NCBI RefSeq assembly: GCF_900116295.1
Contig: NZ_FPAF01000001.1
Coordinates: 124,001 to 188,000 of the forward strand
Length of the DNA: 64,000 bases
Direction: 5' to 3'
Origin: Bacillus sp. 103mf
Lineage (GTDB): Bacteria; Bacillota; Bacilli; Bacillales; Bacillaceae_G
Position numbers and translations under genes: made by a program. Numbering within the stretch: position 1 is the stretch's first letter; each line of letters starts with the position of its first letter. Positions 39,799 through 49,067 of the stretch are shown one piece after another. The notes under the pieces were generated by a model, which was not told the DNA's origin, ran no database searches, and worked only from the letters and a program-made list of their open reading frames with translations.

Positions 39799-39893
39799 CA
39801 AAAAACGTCATCCTTTCTAATCTAGCTTGCTTAGAAAGAATAACGTTTTTTGATACTTTGGGGGTATTAAAATGTCTTAAGTTGATGGGCATG
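39679..39893 (-). mobile_element. IS231 (IS4 family) left-end remnant
   Basis: The bases at 39875-39893 on the minus strand read CATGCCCATCAACTTAAGA, matching the terminal inverted repeat I know for IS231. About 75 bases inside it starts a transposase reading frame. Only the first 40 codons or so survive, after which the sequence is unrelated, and no second inverted repeat is visible toward 39456. It lies between the biosynthetic island and the housekeeping ddl gene. Bases 39894-40166 hold nothing I recognise. Confidence 0.8.
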
Positions 39894-40166
39894 TGTATAA
39901 AGTCATATACTTATTAATTACAATTTTTTGACACGTACCTTATTTACTTTCTCTATTATGCATCGAATCTTCTGTTAATTCCCAATCCCAGTATATCACA
40001 ATTACGGGTCTCTACATTTGATGAATTACAATTTAGAAATACTCCAGTTATTACTTAGGAAAAAAGTTTGATCAAGCATACTAATCAAACGAATAGTTAC
40101 GGCCTCACTATGTCTAAAGCCTCTGAATTAACAATACATTTAACACTGCATTTAATTATATTTCTA

Positions 40167-41081
40167 TTAAAATCCTTCGCTTTTCCTAGCCTTTAAAGAG
40201 ATTTCAATGATCATATCCAATAGCTTGCTATAAGGGATTCCCACCGCATGAGCGCTTTTCGGCAGTAAGCTGTTTTTTGTCATCCCCGGCAATGTATTAA
40301 CCTCCATGACATATGGGATTCCATCTTTTATAATCATATCAACTCTAGCATAAACACTGCATTTTAATGCTTTATAGCAGGCCATTGCAGCCTCGGCGAC
40401 ACGCTTTTGAGTTGTGACCGGAAGTTCTACAATCTCTTCAATCGTAGCCGCATCATCGTATTTCGCATGATAGTCAAAGAACTCAGCCACATGTTGAATC
40501 GAAATAATCGGTAAAAGTTTTCCGTCCAAAATGGAACAGGTAATTTCTTCACCCTTTATATATTTTTCAATTACGATTTCAGAATCCCATTTCAATACAT
40601 CCTCAAGCGAGGATAGTAAAGAATCCTGATCGTATACGATTTTCACCCCTACACTAGAGCCACCCGAATTAGGCTTTACCACTAACGGATACCCCATTTT
40701 TTCGATTTCATCAAGCTGAAGTTCTTCCATATTCGAAAGATGAATCCAATCCGGAGTTTGAATTCCTTCATAACGAATCAATTTTTTCGACATATTTTTA
40801 TCCATACAAATACCGCTTGATAACATGACACTTCCGGTATATGGAACGCCGAGCGTCTCCAGTGTACCTTGAATCGTACCATCCTCCCCATATTCTCCGT
40901 GAAGCGCTAACAAGGCAATATCGATATTCCTTACCTTTTCAATTAGCTCTTTTTTGTTATTTAGTTGAATAGGCACAATTTCGTACTTACTTTTATCCAA
41001 ATGGGAAATCATTTCTTCCCCAGTCATGAGGGATACTTGTTTTTCGGAGGACACGCCTCCCATAATTACGCCAACTCTCAC
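40167..41081 (-). CDS. ddl: D-alanine--D-alanine ligase
   Basis: ATP-grasp enzyme joining two D-Ala for peptidoglycan. Seen: GVIMGGVSSE N-terminal motif, LALHGEYGEDG, VVKPNSGGSSVG (ATP-binding loop), EKYIKGEEITC, and VMEVNTLPGMT with Mg ligands. GTG at 41081 is preferred over TTG at 41090: GGGAG lies at better spacing and the resulting 304 residues equal the usual Ddl length in this group. It follows the MocR regulator gene immediately, so both are probably one operon. It belongs to the chromosome next to the cluster and is probably not part of it. Confidence 0.95.
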   Translation of the reverse strand: MRVGVIMGGVSSEKQVSLMTGEEMISHLDKSKYEIVPIQLNNKKELIEKVRNIDIALLALHGEYGEDGTIQGTLETLGVPYTGSVMLSSGICMDKNMSKKLIRYEGIQTPDWIHLSNMEELQLDEIEKMGYPLVVKPNSGGSSVGVKIVYDQDSLLSSLEDVLKWDSEIVIEKYIKGEEITCSILDGKLLPIISIQHVAEFFDYHAKYDDAATIEEIVELPVTTQKRVAEAAMACYKALKCSVYARVDMIIKDGIPYVMEVNTLPGMTKNSLLPKSAHAVGIPYSKLLDMIIEISLKARKSEGF

Positions 41082-41086
41082 TTTTT

Positions 41087-42535
41087 TCAACTCCCATTTT
41101 CATTTTTCAATGTATCTCCAATTATCTTAATTCCCTTAAGAATATCCGCTTCTTTTAGCCGAGAGAATCCTAATCGAAACGTATTACTTCCCCTTCCATC
41201 CGTGTAAAAGACGTCTCCAGGAGAAAAAACAACTCCCTTTTCATAGCATTTTTTCAAAAGTGTACGCGAATTCATTCCTTTTTCTAACTCTATAAAAAGA
41301 TGAAGTCCGCCATCCCCTGTCATTCTTTGAAAAGGAATGTATTGATTGCAAGCATGAAGGGCTAGTTCATATTTTTTCTTATAAACTGACTTGGCCTTTT
41401 TTAAATATTTTTCAAAATAACCATCATGCAAATATTGATAAAGCACCGCCTGATCCAGCGTGGATGTATGAATCGTTCGTGCCCTTTTCACACTTTCCAA
41501 ACAGTGGATTAATTCCTTGTCTGCTAAAATCCAACCAACACGTAATCCCGGAAAAAGAATTTTTGAAAAACTGCTGATATAGATCACATTGTTGCCTAAT
41601 CCGGCGAAAGTCAATAACGGTGCTAAATGGGAACCTGAATAACGTAATTCCTCATTAAATCCATCTTCCACAATAGGAATTTGATATTTTGAAAAAAGTT
41701 TCATGATTTCAGTTCTTTTTTCCGAGGACGTGACAATCCCGGTCGGATTATGATAGGACGGGATTAAGTATGCAAAATCAAAATCCATTTCGGATAAAAT
41801 TTTCTCAACTTCACAAATATCGATACCATCATCCTTCATTTCTATTCCGTAGATATCAAGTCCATATAATCGAAAAAGCTTTAATGCGGCATGATGGGTA
41901 GGATTTTCGCAAATAATACGCCCAGATTTTTTAGCTAAGGAAGACAATAAAATATCCAGACCCTCGGTGAAGCCATTTGTGATCAGAATATCCTTATTGG
42001 AAATATCTACGCCTTTCATTTCCATATAGTGAAGAAGGTAATCAATTAGGGGTTTATAGCCTTTTGCATATCCGTAGTTCAAAACGATATCTCCTTCAAT
42101 AGACATTCGTGTCAGAAAAGCCCTTTTAAAATTTTCAACATCAAAAAGCTTTTCGTCTGGGGCAATGCTATTGAATGAAATCATACCTTTTTTCCAGCGA
42201 ACACCGTGCTTCATTAAATCTAATTCATCAGCTAGCAAGGTAACTTCATTGACCTTTTCTTTCCAGTTCAGTTCGATGGATGGAGTTTTGGCTGTTTTGA
42301 CTTTCCCTACAAAATTTCCTTTTCCCTTTATTGCATAGATTAGACCTTCTTGTTCTAAATCTGCGTAAGCAGTGAGCACAGTATTTCTGCTGATCAATAA
42401 TAATTTACTAAGTTCTCGGGTAGATGGAAGCTTCTGGTGCTCCAGCAGGTGTCCTTTCATAATCATTTTTTTTAAATAATCCTTTAATTGAATATAAACA
42501 GGACGATTATCCACAAGCTTAAAATCATTAAACAC
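41087..42535 (-). CDS. MocR/GntR regulator with aminotransferase domain, Ddl regulator-like
   Basis: Fusion of an N-terminal GntR winged helix (about 10-75: LPSTRELSKLLLISRNTV) to a fold-type I aminotransferase domain (about 115-475) with YLIPSYHNPTG and SFSKILFPGLRVGW, where the Lys would bind pyridoxal phosphate. MocR proteins sense a metabolite through this cofactor. In Brevibacillus a MocR protein (DdlR) controls ddl, and here ddl is the next gene, so control of D-Ala-D-Ala supply is the natural reading. Probable GTG start at 42535. The 257 bases upstream to 42792 are AT-rich without a clear feature. Confidence 0.9.
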   Translation of the reverse strand: MFNDFKLVDNRPVYIQLKDYLKKMIMKGHLLEHQKLPSTRELSKLLLISRNTVLTAYADLEQEGLIYAIKGKGNFVGKVKTAKTPSIELNWKEKVNEVTLLADELDLMKHGVRWKKGMISFNSIAPDEKLFDVENFKRAFLTRMSIEGDIVLNYGYAKGYKPLIDYLLHYMEMKGVDISNKDILITNGFTEGLDILLSSLAKKSGRIICENPTHHAALKLFRLYGLDIYGIEMKDDGIDICEVEKILSEMDFDFAYLIPSYHNPTGIVTSSEKRTEIMKLFSKYQIPIVEDGFNEELRYSGSHLAPLLTFAGLGNNVIYISSFSKILFPGLRVGWILADKELIHCLESVKRARTIHTSTLDQAVLYQYLHDGYFEKYLKKAKSVYKKKYELALHACNQYIPFQRMTGDGGLHLFIELEKGMNSRTLLKKCYEKGVVFSPGDVFYTDGRGSNTFRLGFSRLKEADILKGIKIIGDTLKNENGS

Positions 42536-42792
42536 TTCCTTGACCCCCTTGCTATCATTTTTGCATAACTATATCTATCCCAAAAGGTCCACAACATAGG
42601 TATTTTCTTTAACCAGTGGTATGGTTTTAGGCACCATTCATACAACTTTAATATGAAGAATGTGGAAAATTTAAATTCACTTCACCTTCTTATCCAAGAA
42701 TAATTAAACTTTTTTAATTATTGAACTTTACTTAAATGATACATTAGTCGGTGTTGCGTAATCTACAAGTAGATCAAAAGGTGAGATAATTT

Positions 42793-42984
42793 ATGCCGAG
42801 AAGTAACAATGAAAAATAATTCATATATCTTATTGATGAATCTAAACGTAAAAAGTAAAAGTAAAAAGAGAAAGATATTTCTGCGCCTGCTAGCCCGAGA
42901 AAATACCTTCCTCTTGTACACAAGAACAATTTTAGAAATAATGATGAAACAATCCTTTATTTGCAACTTCAGAATAATGTTTGA
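42793..42984 (+). pseudogene. Decayed small gene with three in-frame TAA codons
   Basis: AGGTGAG sits 7 bases upstream of ATG 42793, and a single frame can be read for 64 codons to TGA 42982-42984, interrupted by TAA at codons 9, 22 and 24. The reading is MPRSNNEK, stop, FIYLIDESKRKK, stop, K, stop, then a long open tail containing DISAPASPRKYLPLVHKNN. I do not recognise the family. It is the only coding-like signal in the 42536-43066 gap; the 67-residue opposite-strand frame there looks like a shadow. Confidence 0.35.
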
Positions 42985-43066
42985 TTAAAATGAAATTATA
43001 AAACTTACTTTAACGACTAACGGAAGAACTCCATTTTAAATTACCGTATACTATTAAATAAATTTA

Positions 43067-43099
43067 AAAGGTGTTGAGCATTGATATGCCAACACCTTT
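43067..43099 (-). terminator. Rho-independent terminator after acyl-CoA ligase
   Basis: Perfect ten-base stem AAAGGTGTTG/CAACACCTTT around a 13-base loop, followed on the minus strand by TTTTAAATTTATTT, 24 bases past the ligase stop codon. Confidence 0.8.
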
Positions 43100-43122
43100 A
43101 TATAATTTTACACTTTTTTATA

Positions 43123-44739
43123 CTAAATTAGTTCATTATAGACTTGCTCCAATTCTTTTCGAAGTGCTTGCTTCAGAAATTTCCCAACTGAAGTTTTCGG
43201 AATTTCTTTCAGAAAGACAATCTCATCTGGTAGCCACCATTTTGCAAATTGTGGTTTTAAAAAATCATATAGTTCTTCTTTTGTAACAGATTGACCTTGT
43301 TTTACAACAACACATGCAACAGGACGCTCTTGCCACTGTTTATGCGGCACTGCAACAACAGCCGCTTCAAATATTGCTTCATGTGCCATTAAAGCATTTT
43401 CTAAATCAACAGATGAAATCCATTCTCCCCCGCTTTTAATTACATCTTTCGTTCGATCGACAATCTTAATACACCCTTCTTCATCAACCGTAACGACATC
43501 TCCTGTATATAACCATCCATCTCGAAATCCCTCTGCTGTTCGCTCGTCTTTATAATAACTTGCCGCAATCCAAGGAGCACGTAAGCATAGCTCGCCCATT
43601 TCTTGTCCGTCCCATGCTACATCTCCGTTTTCTCCAACAACTTTCATTTCAACACCAGGTACTAAATAACCTTGCTTCGCACGTATCGTAAGTTGTTCTT
43701 CATATGGTAGTTCACGTTCATAACTTTTCAAACGCGCAAGCGTGACAAGCGGACTTGTTTCTGTCATTCCATATGCATGCACAAATGGGACATTGTATTT
43801 TTGTTCGAAAGCTGCAATCACACTTTTCGGCGCAGCTGCACCGCCGCATAAAATTCGTTTCATATTTGATAGATCATAACGATTCTTTTCTAATTCTTGC
43901 AGCACACCAAGCCAAATTGTTGGCACACCGGCTGCCAATGTTACTTTTTCTTCCTGCATCATTTCTAATAAAATTTTCGGTGTAAACATCGGTCCAGGAA
44001 GAACTTGCTTTGATCCAAACCATGTTGCTGCAAACGGTAATCCCCAAGCGTTTACATGAAACATAGGAACAACCGGCATAGCAGCATCACTTTCAGAAAG
44101 TGCCGCTGTATCTGCAAGCCCAAGCGTCATACTATGCAAAACAGTACTGCGATGTGTATATACGACGCCTTTGGGATTGCCTGTTGTAGCTGATGTATAG
44201 CACATACCAGCCGGCATATTTTCATCAATATCTTTTAAAAATGAAAAATTAGGATTCCCTTCTTCAAGAAGTTGTTCGTAGTGGTATACAGATTGAAGCG
44301 AAGTTTCAGGAAGCTCTTTTTTATCGGTCATGATGATATAAGCTTGTACAGTTGATAATTCCTCTTGCATTTTCTCAACAACCGGTACCATATCTTCATC
44401 AATGAGTAAAATGCGGTCTTCTGCATGGTTAATAATATAAGAAATATGCTGCGGAGATAAACGAATGTTAATCGTATGCAGGACAACACCAATACTAGGA
44501 ATCGCAAAATATGCTTCTACATGACGATGGTGATTCCATGCTAATGTGCCAACACGTTCTCCTTGCTTCACACCTAATTTTTGCAGCGCGCTAGACAAAC
44601 GTCTCGTTCGCTCACCTAACTCCTTATACGTTAACCGTGTAATTGTGCTATGTGTACGAGAAATAATTTCTTTCTTCGGGAATAACTTCTCTGCTCTTTC
44701 GATCATCGAACTAATTGTTAATGGCACATCCATCATCAT
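43123..44739 (-). CDS. Acyl-CoA synthetase (fatty-acid CoA ligase, AlkK/FadD type)
   Basis: ANL-superfamily enzyme of 538 residues that activates a fatty or other carboxylic acid as acyl-AMP and then acyl-CoA. Seen: YTSATTGNPKGV (P-loop; Ala replaces the common Gly), AYGMTETSP, WLYTGDVV, DRTKDVIKSGGEWISS and the C-terminal Lys in IPKTSVGKFLKQALR. The HTINIRLSP segment is characteristic of medium/long-chain ligases. Single gene with its own terminator. It starts ATGATGATG behind GGGGGAG. Though near the lipopeptide-initiated cluster, it has the look of a general fatty-acid degradation enzyme; a role in supplying the acyl cap cannot be excluded. Confidence 0.92.
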   Translation of the reverse strand: MMMDVPLTISSMIERAEKLFPKKEIISRTHSTITRLTYKELGERTRRLSSALQKLGVKQGERVGTLAWNHHRHVEAYFAIPSIGVVLHTINIRLSPQHISYIINHAEDRILLIDEDMVPVVEKMQEELSTVQAYIIMTDKKELPETSLQSVYHYEQLLEEGNPNFSFLKDIDENMPAGMCYTSATTGNPKGVVYTHRSTVLHSMTLGLADTAALSESDAAMPVVPMFHVNAWGLPFAATWFGSKQVLPGPMFTPKILLEMMQEEKVTLAAGVPTIWLGVLQELEKNRYDLSNMKRILCGGAAAPKSVIAAFEQKYNVPFVHAYGMTETSPLVTLARLKSYERELPYEEQLTIRAKQGYLVPGVEMKVVGENGDVAWDGQEMGELCLRAPWIAASYYKDERTAEGFRDGWLYTGDVVTVDEEGCIKIVDRTKDVIKSGGEWISSVDLENALMAHEAIFEAAVVAVPHKQWQERPVACVVVKQGQSVTKEELYDFLKPQFAKWWLPDEIVFLKEIPKTSVGKFLKQALRKELEQVYNELI

Positions 44740-44929
44740 ATTTCTTCTCCCCCTTATAAAAACGCTTTCATTTTTAGATATTACAAAAGGACTTATTAAC
44801 AGTTCATTATGCTGTCATAAGTATAAAAATTGAAAGTTATTTTGTCAATATTTTTAGAAAATTTAGATAAATATTGATATATTTTAAATTTTTCTTTTTA
44901 AATAAAGCACTGCCAAACATTCATGTTGA

Positions 44930-45089
44930 TATTGACTAAAAGAGAGCCACCATAGAGCCAAGAACTAGGGAATCATTCTTGGGTATGCAACTACGAACGG
45001 AGTCCACGAAAGACTGAGGCTAGACAACCAGAGCTTTTTTTAAGCCCCCACTTCAAAACGTGTTAGCGTTTAAGTGGTGGGTAGTTGAC
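44930..45089 (+). mobile_element. Possible IS200/IS605 right-end remnant with omega-RNA-like hairpin
   Basis: The 44740-45088 gap holds no gene. Its right part carries a GC-richer block ending in a hairpin, CCCCCACTT...AAGTGGTGGG (about 45045-45081), then TAGTTGAC directly at the stop codon of the prolyl hydroxylase gene. That layout is like the right end of IS200/IS605 family elements, where the hairpin forms the 3' part of the TnpB guide RNA and flanking DNA supplies the guide. TTGATATTGAC at about 44916-44937 may mark the left side. No tnpA or tnpB is present. This is an interpretation from shape, not a database match. Confidence 0.4.
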
Positions 45090-45736
45090 TACAAAGGTCT
45101 TCTTCTCATCCATTGCGTCGCAACCCATTTTTCACCTTTGATAACAGGTGCACCGCCATGTAAAGTGAGTTTGTTTAATGATGCATCCTGATAAAAATAT
45201 TCGAAATATACCGCCATTCCTTTTTTCGGAGATACAGAGAGGTTGAGTTTGGGAAAGAAAGTCTCTCCGCCTTCTTCTACATGATTTAAGTACATGACAA
45301 GAGTGCTCATACGATTGTTATTTGCTGCCGCACTGTTTTCTGCGAAAAAATCATAATGCGCTTTATATTCTTGGCCAACTGTATACTTTAAAATCTGTAA
45401 CCCTTCTCCATGTTCAATAGGAACATTCATGATCGAAGCAATTCGTCTTTCGATTCTAGTAGTGACCTCACTTTCTTCTAAAAACGTACCACTACTCGTC
45501 CGAATGTCATTTATTTTGCGCGAAACACCAATTTTAGAACGTTTCATTTTATTTTTGGACATTTGCATTAACATTTCACACTCTTCATCACTTAATACAT
45601 TTGCTAACACGACAATAAGAGGCTCTTCTAATCTTGAAATAATTTGGATTTCTCTATCTTCTGTTACAATTGTGTTTCCAATGTGGTTAAAAATCGTGAG
45701 TTCCTTATTTTCAATTGTTTGATTTTCCGTTGTCAT
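45089..45736 (-). CDS. Prolyl 4-hydroxylase, Fe(II)/2-oxoglutarate dependent
   Basis: Jelly-roll dioxygenase similar to the structurally known B. anthracis P4H. Seen: iron ligands His and Asp in AHYDFF, the distal His in TLHGGAPV, and the 2-oxoglutarate-binding Lys in IKGEKW. Start at ATG 45736, which has GGGAG at good distance (the ATG at 45745 almost touches it), giving 215 residues, about the length of its homologue. Likely substrates are proline-rich proteins such as collagen-like spore or surface proteins; not shown here. Monocistronic: a terminator lies upstream at 45853-45885. Confidence 0.93.
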   Translation of the reverse strand: MTTENQTIENKELTIFNHIGNTIVTEDREIQIISRLEEPLIVVLANVLSDEECEMLMQMSKNKMKRSKIGVSRKINDIRTSSGTFLEESEVTTRIERRIASIMNVPIEHGEGLQILKYTVGQEYKAHYDFFAENSAAANNNRMSTLVMYLNHVEEGGETFFPKLNLSVSPKKGMAVYFEYFYQDASLNKLTLHGGAPVIKGEKWVATQWMRRRPL

Positions 45737-45852
45737 GTTCCCCATCTCCCTTAAAAATGATTGGATAGTATAAATATATCACATTTTTCTTTCTATTCAG
45801 TTTTTTAAAAAATTAAAACAAGGACTATTCCGTTGTATTTTAACCATTGTCA

Positions 45853-45885
45853 TAAAAAACCTCGACTCACTTTGGAATCGAGGTT
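45853..45885 (-). terminator. Rho-independent terminator after GNAT gene
   Basis: Stem AACCTCGA/TCGAGGTT with a 12-base loop, followed on the minus strand by TTTTTTAT. Terminates transcripts from the acetyltransferase side. The remaining bases to 46045 are unassigned and hold no clear gene. Confidence 0.75.
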
Positions 45886-46045
45886 CATAATTTTTCTCTC
45901 TATCTCATGTTGTGTTAAGAAGAGTAGGGTTCTAAACCAGTAGACCTACACTGGTAAAAACCGCACTCTCGAAGAATTTGGAGTCAAAATGGGCATACCT
46001 CTAGATGATTAAGAGAGTAGAAGAAAAGAAGAATAATTCACTCTA

Positions 46046-46621
46046 TTACTCTCCCTTTTGTAAATCATATTCCTCTCGCAAAATCGAATATATTTTCGTA
46101 TCTCGATATGCTCCCTTCATAAACATATCTTTTCGTAACGTTCCCTCATATTGCATTCCTAAACGTTTCATCACTCGTTCGGATTGTACATTACTAGCAT
46201 GACATCTTGCTTCAATACGATTTAGCTGTAAGATTTCAAATCCATAACGGATACATGCCTTTGCTGCTTCTGTCGCAATGCCTTGTCCCCAATTGTTTGG
46301 CGATAATGCATAAGCCAGCTCTGCCTTATGATGATTCTTGTCATACTCGATAAAACCACACGTCCCAATCATCTTTTTTTCCTTTTTCAGTTCTATTCCG
46401 TAAGCCGCCATTTCTCCTTTTTCGTATTGATCTAAGATTGACTGAACAAACATTTTTGAATCTTGTAGTGTCTCATGGGGATACCATACTGTATATGTTG
46501 CAATTTCTGAATTTGAAGCATATTCAAATACATCATCAGCATCTTCTATTGTTAACGGCCGTAAACATAATCGTTCTGTAATGAGTGTTGGATATTTTTC
46601 GGCAATCTTTTCATATTCCAT
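46046..46621 (-). CDS. GNAT N-acetyltransferase, RimJ/RimL family
   Basis: 191 residues with the family layout: LITERLCLRPLTIEDADDVF at the start, IGTCGFIEYD, then the acetyl-CoA loop NNWGQGIATEA and the closing ARCHASNVQSERVMKRLGM typical of RimJ/L-type enzymes that acetylate protein N-termini or small amines. The substrate cannot be told from sequence. It is 24 bases downstream of the LD-carboxypeptidase gene on the same strand, so the two may be cotranscribed. ATG start with AGAAAGGA upstream. Confidence 0.9.
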   Translation of the reverse strand: MEYEKIAEKYPTLITERLCLRPLTIEDADDVFEYASNSEIATYTVWYPHETLQDSKMFVQSILDQYEKGEMAAYGIELKKEKKMIGTCGFIEYDKNHHKAELAYALSPNNWGQGIATEAAKACIRYGFEILQLNRIEARCHASNVQSERVMKRLGMQYEGTLRKDMFMKGAYRDTKIYSILREEYDLQKGE

Positions 46622-46645
46622 TCATGTCATTTCCTTTCTACATTT

Positions 46646-47659
46646 CTACTTGAAATGCTGTGTAATTACTCCTTTACCATCCTCCACTTCAACCTCTGCA
46701 AGTGCCCCATTTATAAATGTAATTTGCGGAGGCGTATGACCACAGTCTACATCATAAATAATTGGAATTTGTAACTCATTAGCTAATTCTACATATACAT
46801 CTTCAGCGGTATATTCATTCACTGGATGATTTGCAGCACTGCGGCCAAATAAAATACCTGAACAATTTTCAAACCAACCAGCCAGTTTCATTTGAACCAA
46901 TGAACGTCGTAAATCAGTAGTCGTTAACTCACAATTTTCAAAATACCAAATGAACGGATCGTTATTACAATGTTTCTTCCTAAACTCTTGCACGTTACCA
47001 AATGGCGTGCCAATGAGGTGTCTAATCACATCAATACATCCGCCAAGCAATCGACCTGTAATATTCACATTCCCATTCGAAATTGTTTTCCAATTTGTAT
47101 CTTCTGTTAAGTGAAACACACATGGCGATGGATTATTATGTTGCCATTTCGCTTGATATTTCTCTGAAGAATACTGAGTGATTGAATCCCCTACTTCCGT
47201 TGATAATACACTTTGCCACATTGCTGTTGTATGATCGGAATATTCGCCTCTTACATCTACGAAATTTGTTCCGTGAGCAGTCGCTATTCCTGTTTTTAAC
47301 GTAATCGCTAATAATAAAACACTCATATCCGAGTATCCCAATACCCATTTCTTATTTATCTTTTCAAAATCAATATCTTCTAGTATTTCAATTAATAGCT
47401 GACCACCCCAAGGAGGAATGATGATATCAATGTTCTCATCTTGCATCATTTCCATAAATTCATTTGCTCTTTTGTTCGCACTAGCAGACCTAACTTTCTC
47501 TTGCGTCCAAACTGTTTCTCCGCAGACGACTGTATAACCTTTTCTTTCCATACTTTCACAAGATTGTTTGAACATATTATGTAAGGCAGCATTTACACCA
47601 GAAGAAGGTGCCGTTACCCCAATTGTTGCTCCTTTTTGCAAAAACGGATATTGTATCAT
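46646..47659 (-). CDS. S66 family LD-carboxypeptidase / MccF-like peptidase
   Basis: 337 residues with GVTAPSSGV at the start and the nucleophile elbow GYSDMS (Ser), Glu/His residues in LFGRSAANHPVNEYT and VDCGHTPPQ completing the serine-Glu-His triad of family S66. Members either trim D-Ala from tetrapeptides during murein recycling or, like MccF, cleave microcin C-type peptidyl-nucleotides and give self-immunity. No signal peptide, so cytoplasmic, which agrees with either. Which of the two cannot be decided here. The GNAT gene follows closely. Confidence 0.9.
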   Translation of the reverse strand: MIQYPFLQKGATIGVTAPSSGVNAALHNMFKQSCESMERKGYTVVCGETVWTQEKVRSASANKRANEFMEMMQDENIDIIIPPWGGQLLIEILEDIDFEKINKKWVLGYSDMSVLLLAITLKTGIATAHGTNFVDVRGEYSDHTTAMWQSVLSTEVGDSITQYSSEKYQAKWQHNNPSPCVFHLTEDTNWKTISNGNVNITGRLLGGCIDVIRHLIGTPFGNVQEFRKKHCNNDPFIWYFENCELTTTDLRRSLVQMKLAGWFENCSGILFGRSAANHPVNEYTAEDVYVELANELQIPIIYDVDCGHTPPQITFINGALAEVEVEDGKGVITQHFK

Positions 47660-47786
47660 ATGTATTTCCCCATTCTTTTCTATATATTTAGATTTATATT
47701 CGTTAAACTACTATTGAAACCCTTCATTTCAAGCAATCAAAACTGCTTATACAAAGGCGATTTGGACAAAGATGCTATAATATTTT

Positions 47787-47813
47787 ATCCCCTTCATAAT
47801 ATATGAAGGGGAT
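47787..47813. terminator. Hairpin between lipase and carboxypeptidase genes
   Basis: Perfect eleven-base stem ATCCCCTTCAT/ATGAAGGGGAT with a five-base loop. It lies just past the lipase stop codon and could act as a terminator, though the T-rich tail on the minus strand is poor. Confidence 0.6.
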
Positions 47814-47828
47814 TTCTATTTCCTTCTT

Positions 47829-49067
47829 TTAATTCAAGGGTAAACGATAAATATTGCCAGCAACTTCATTATAAAACGAATATATATCACTAATCCCTAA
47901 CGTATCTGCAAGATCAATTCCAATAAAATCGAGATGATCCCAATTATATTTTGTCGCCGTATAATTCCAGACACCTTTTTGAGCATTTCCTGCATACAGC
48001 TGATTTCGCTGCCCTATCGGATATTGTGACGAAACAACACTAACAAGGCCATCATTTGGCCACCAATTTCCATTAATAAACGGCTCTGCATATCCTCGTG
48101 TAAACTTGCCAATATGTAAGCCCGACAAATACATAAGTGGATTCATCGTCAACAAAGGTACAGAATGCCCTGTCAGTAGTGATCGATACGTCGCATCTCC
48201 TGTATAAGAAAAGTAATATACATCATCGTATGTTTTTACCCATTGATTAAGCTCTTTAGAGCCCGCTGTCGTTAAATCGTAAGCACTGACATCTTTACTT
48301 TTCCAAACGGAACTATTAAGCATTCGATCTGCATATTGTAAAAAGCTCTCTCCTTGTTTTCGCTTTAATCCCCATTGTTCCAATTTAAAGTCATAGCCAA
48401 ATGTTTCTGGATTACTGCCTGATAAACTAGCAATCTTTAATACAAATTCTTTTATAAACGAAGACATCGTTTCTTCATCAGCAAACGTAGAACCGTTATG
48501 CGGCGTACCGATACTTGTTACACTACGTACCCAATCTTTATTCCCTTCAAATAAAGGCGATATTCCTGCCTCAGGATGCTGTTTATAATACTCTCGTTCT
48601 TCTAAACTTCCCTCTTTTAATAGTTGTAATAATACTCTTGCTGTCTGACCACCCATGCTATGTCCAACGAAATGAACTTTATGTTGATTATCCCATTGGC
48701 TATATGCCCCCGAATATGTTTTTCCATAACGGGCATGTCCATGCGCTCTCGCATGAGCTTCTCCGTAATCAACTGTTCCACCTTTTAAATAAGAATATAG
48801 CTCTGTTGCACGATCCCAGTTGCTTGAGAGTGGTCCAATAGAAGCTGTATATGTTTTATACCCTTGTCGATTCAAATTTGTCTCGATGTCTTTGAAACCA
48901 CCCCAATACTTAAAGCCAAATAATTCATCACGGCCCCAACCACCTAAACCATGAATAAGAATAATCGGTTCTTTTTGATTTTGTTCCTCTGCTTTTAATT
49001 CAAGCGGCGACCAAAGTAAACCAATAATAAGTAACATAGAAAGCATTGCATTTACATATCTCCTCAT
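47829..49067 (-). CDS. Secreted triacylglycerol lipase (family I.5-like)
   Basis: 412 residues with a cleavable signal peptide (about 1-26, hydrophobic then LELKAEE), the oxyanion segment PIILIHGLGGWG, the nucleophile elbow GHSMGG, catalytic Asp in WWPNDGLVS and His in WDHLDFIG. The insertion with HARAHGHARYGKTYSG and the overall length resemble Geobacillus thermoalkaliphilic and staphylococcal-type lipases, which hold a zinc site in this insertion. Those usually have AxSxG at the elbow; here it is GxSxG. Strong AGGAGG ribosome site. Single gene; acts outside the cell on esters. Confidence 0.94.
   Translation of the reverse strand: MRRYVNAMLSMLLIIGLLWSPLELKAEEQNQKEPIILIHGLGGWGRDELFGFKYWGGFKDIETNLNRQGYKTYTASIGPLSSNWDRATELYSYLKGGTVDYGEAHARAHGHARYGKTYSGAYSQWDNQHKVHFVGHSMGGQTARVLLQLLKEGSLEEREYYKQHPEAGISPLFEGNKDWVRSVTSIGTPHNGSTFADEETMSSFIKEFVLKIASLSGSNPETFGYDFKLEQWGLKRKQGESFLQYADRMLNSSVWKSKDVSAYDLTTAGSKELNQWVKTYDDVYYFSYTGDATYRSLLTGHSVPLLTMNPLMYLSGLHIGKFTRGYAEPFINGNWWPNDGLVSVVSSQYPIGQRNQLYAGNAQKGVWNYTATKYNWDHLDFIGIDLADTLGISDIYSFYNEVAGNIYRLPLN

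Noticed and set aside
42763-42966. Minus-strand 67-residue open frame
   Set aside because: No ribosome site or family; it is antisense to the decayed small gene, which has a better start context.
46005-46202. Plus-strand 65-residue open frame
   Set aside because: Antisense to the 3' end of the GNAT gene; no independent coding evidence.
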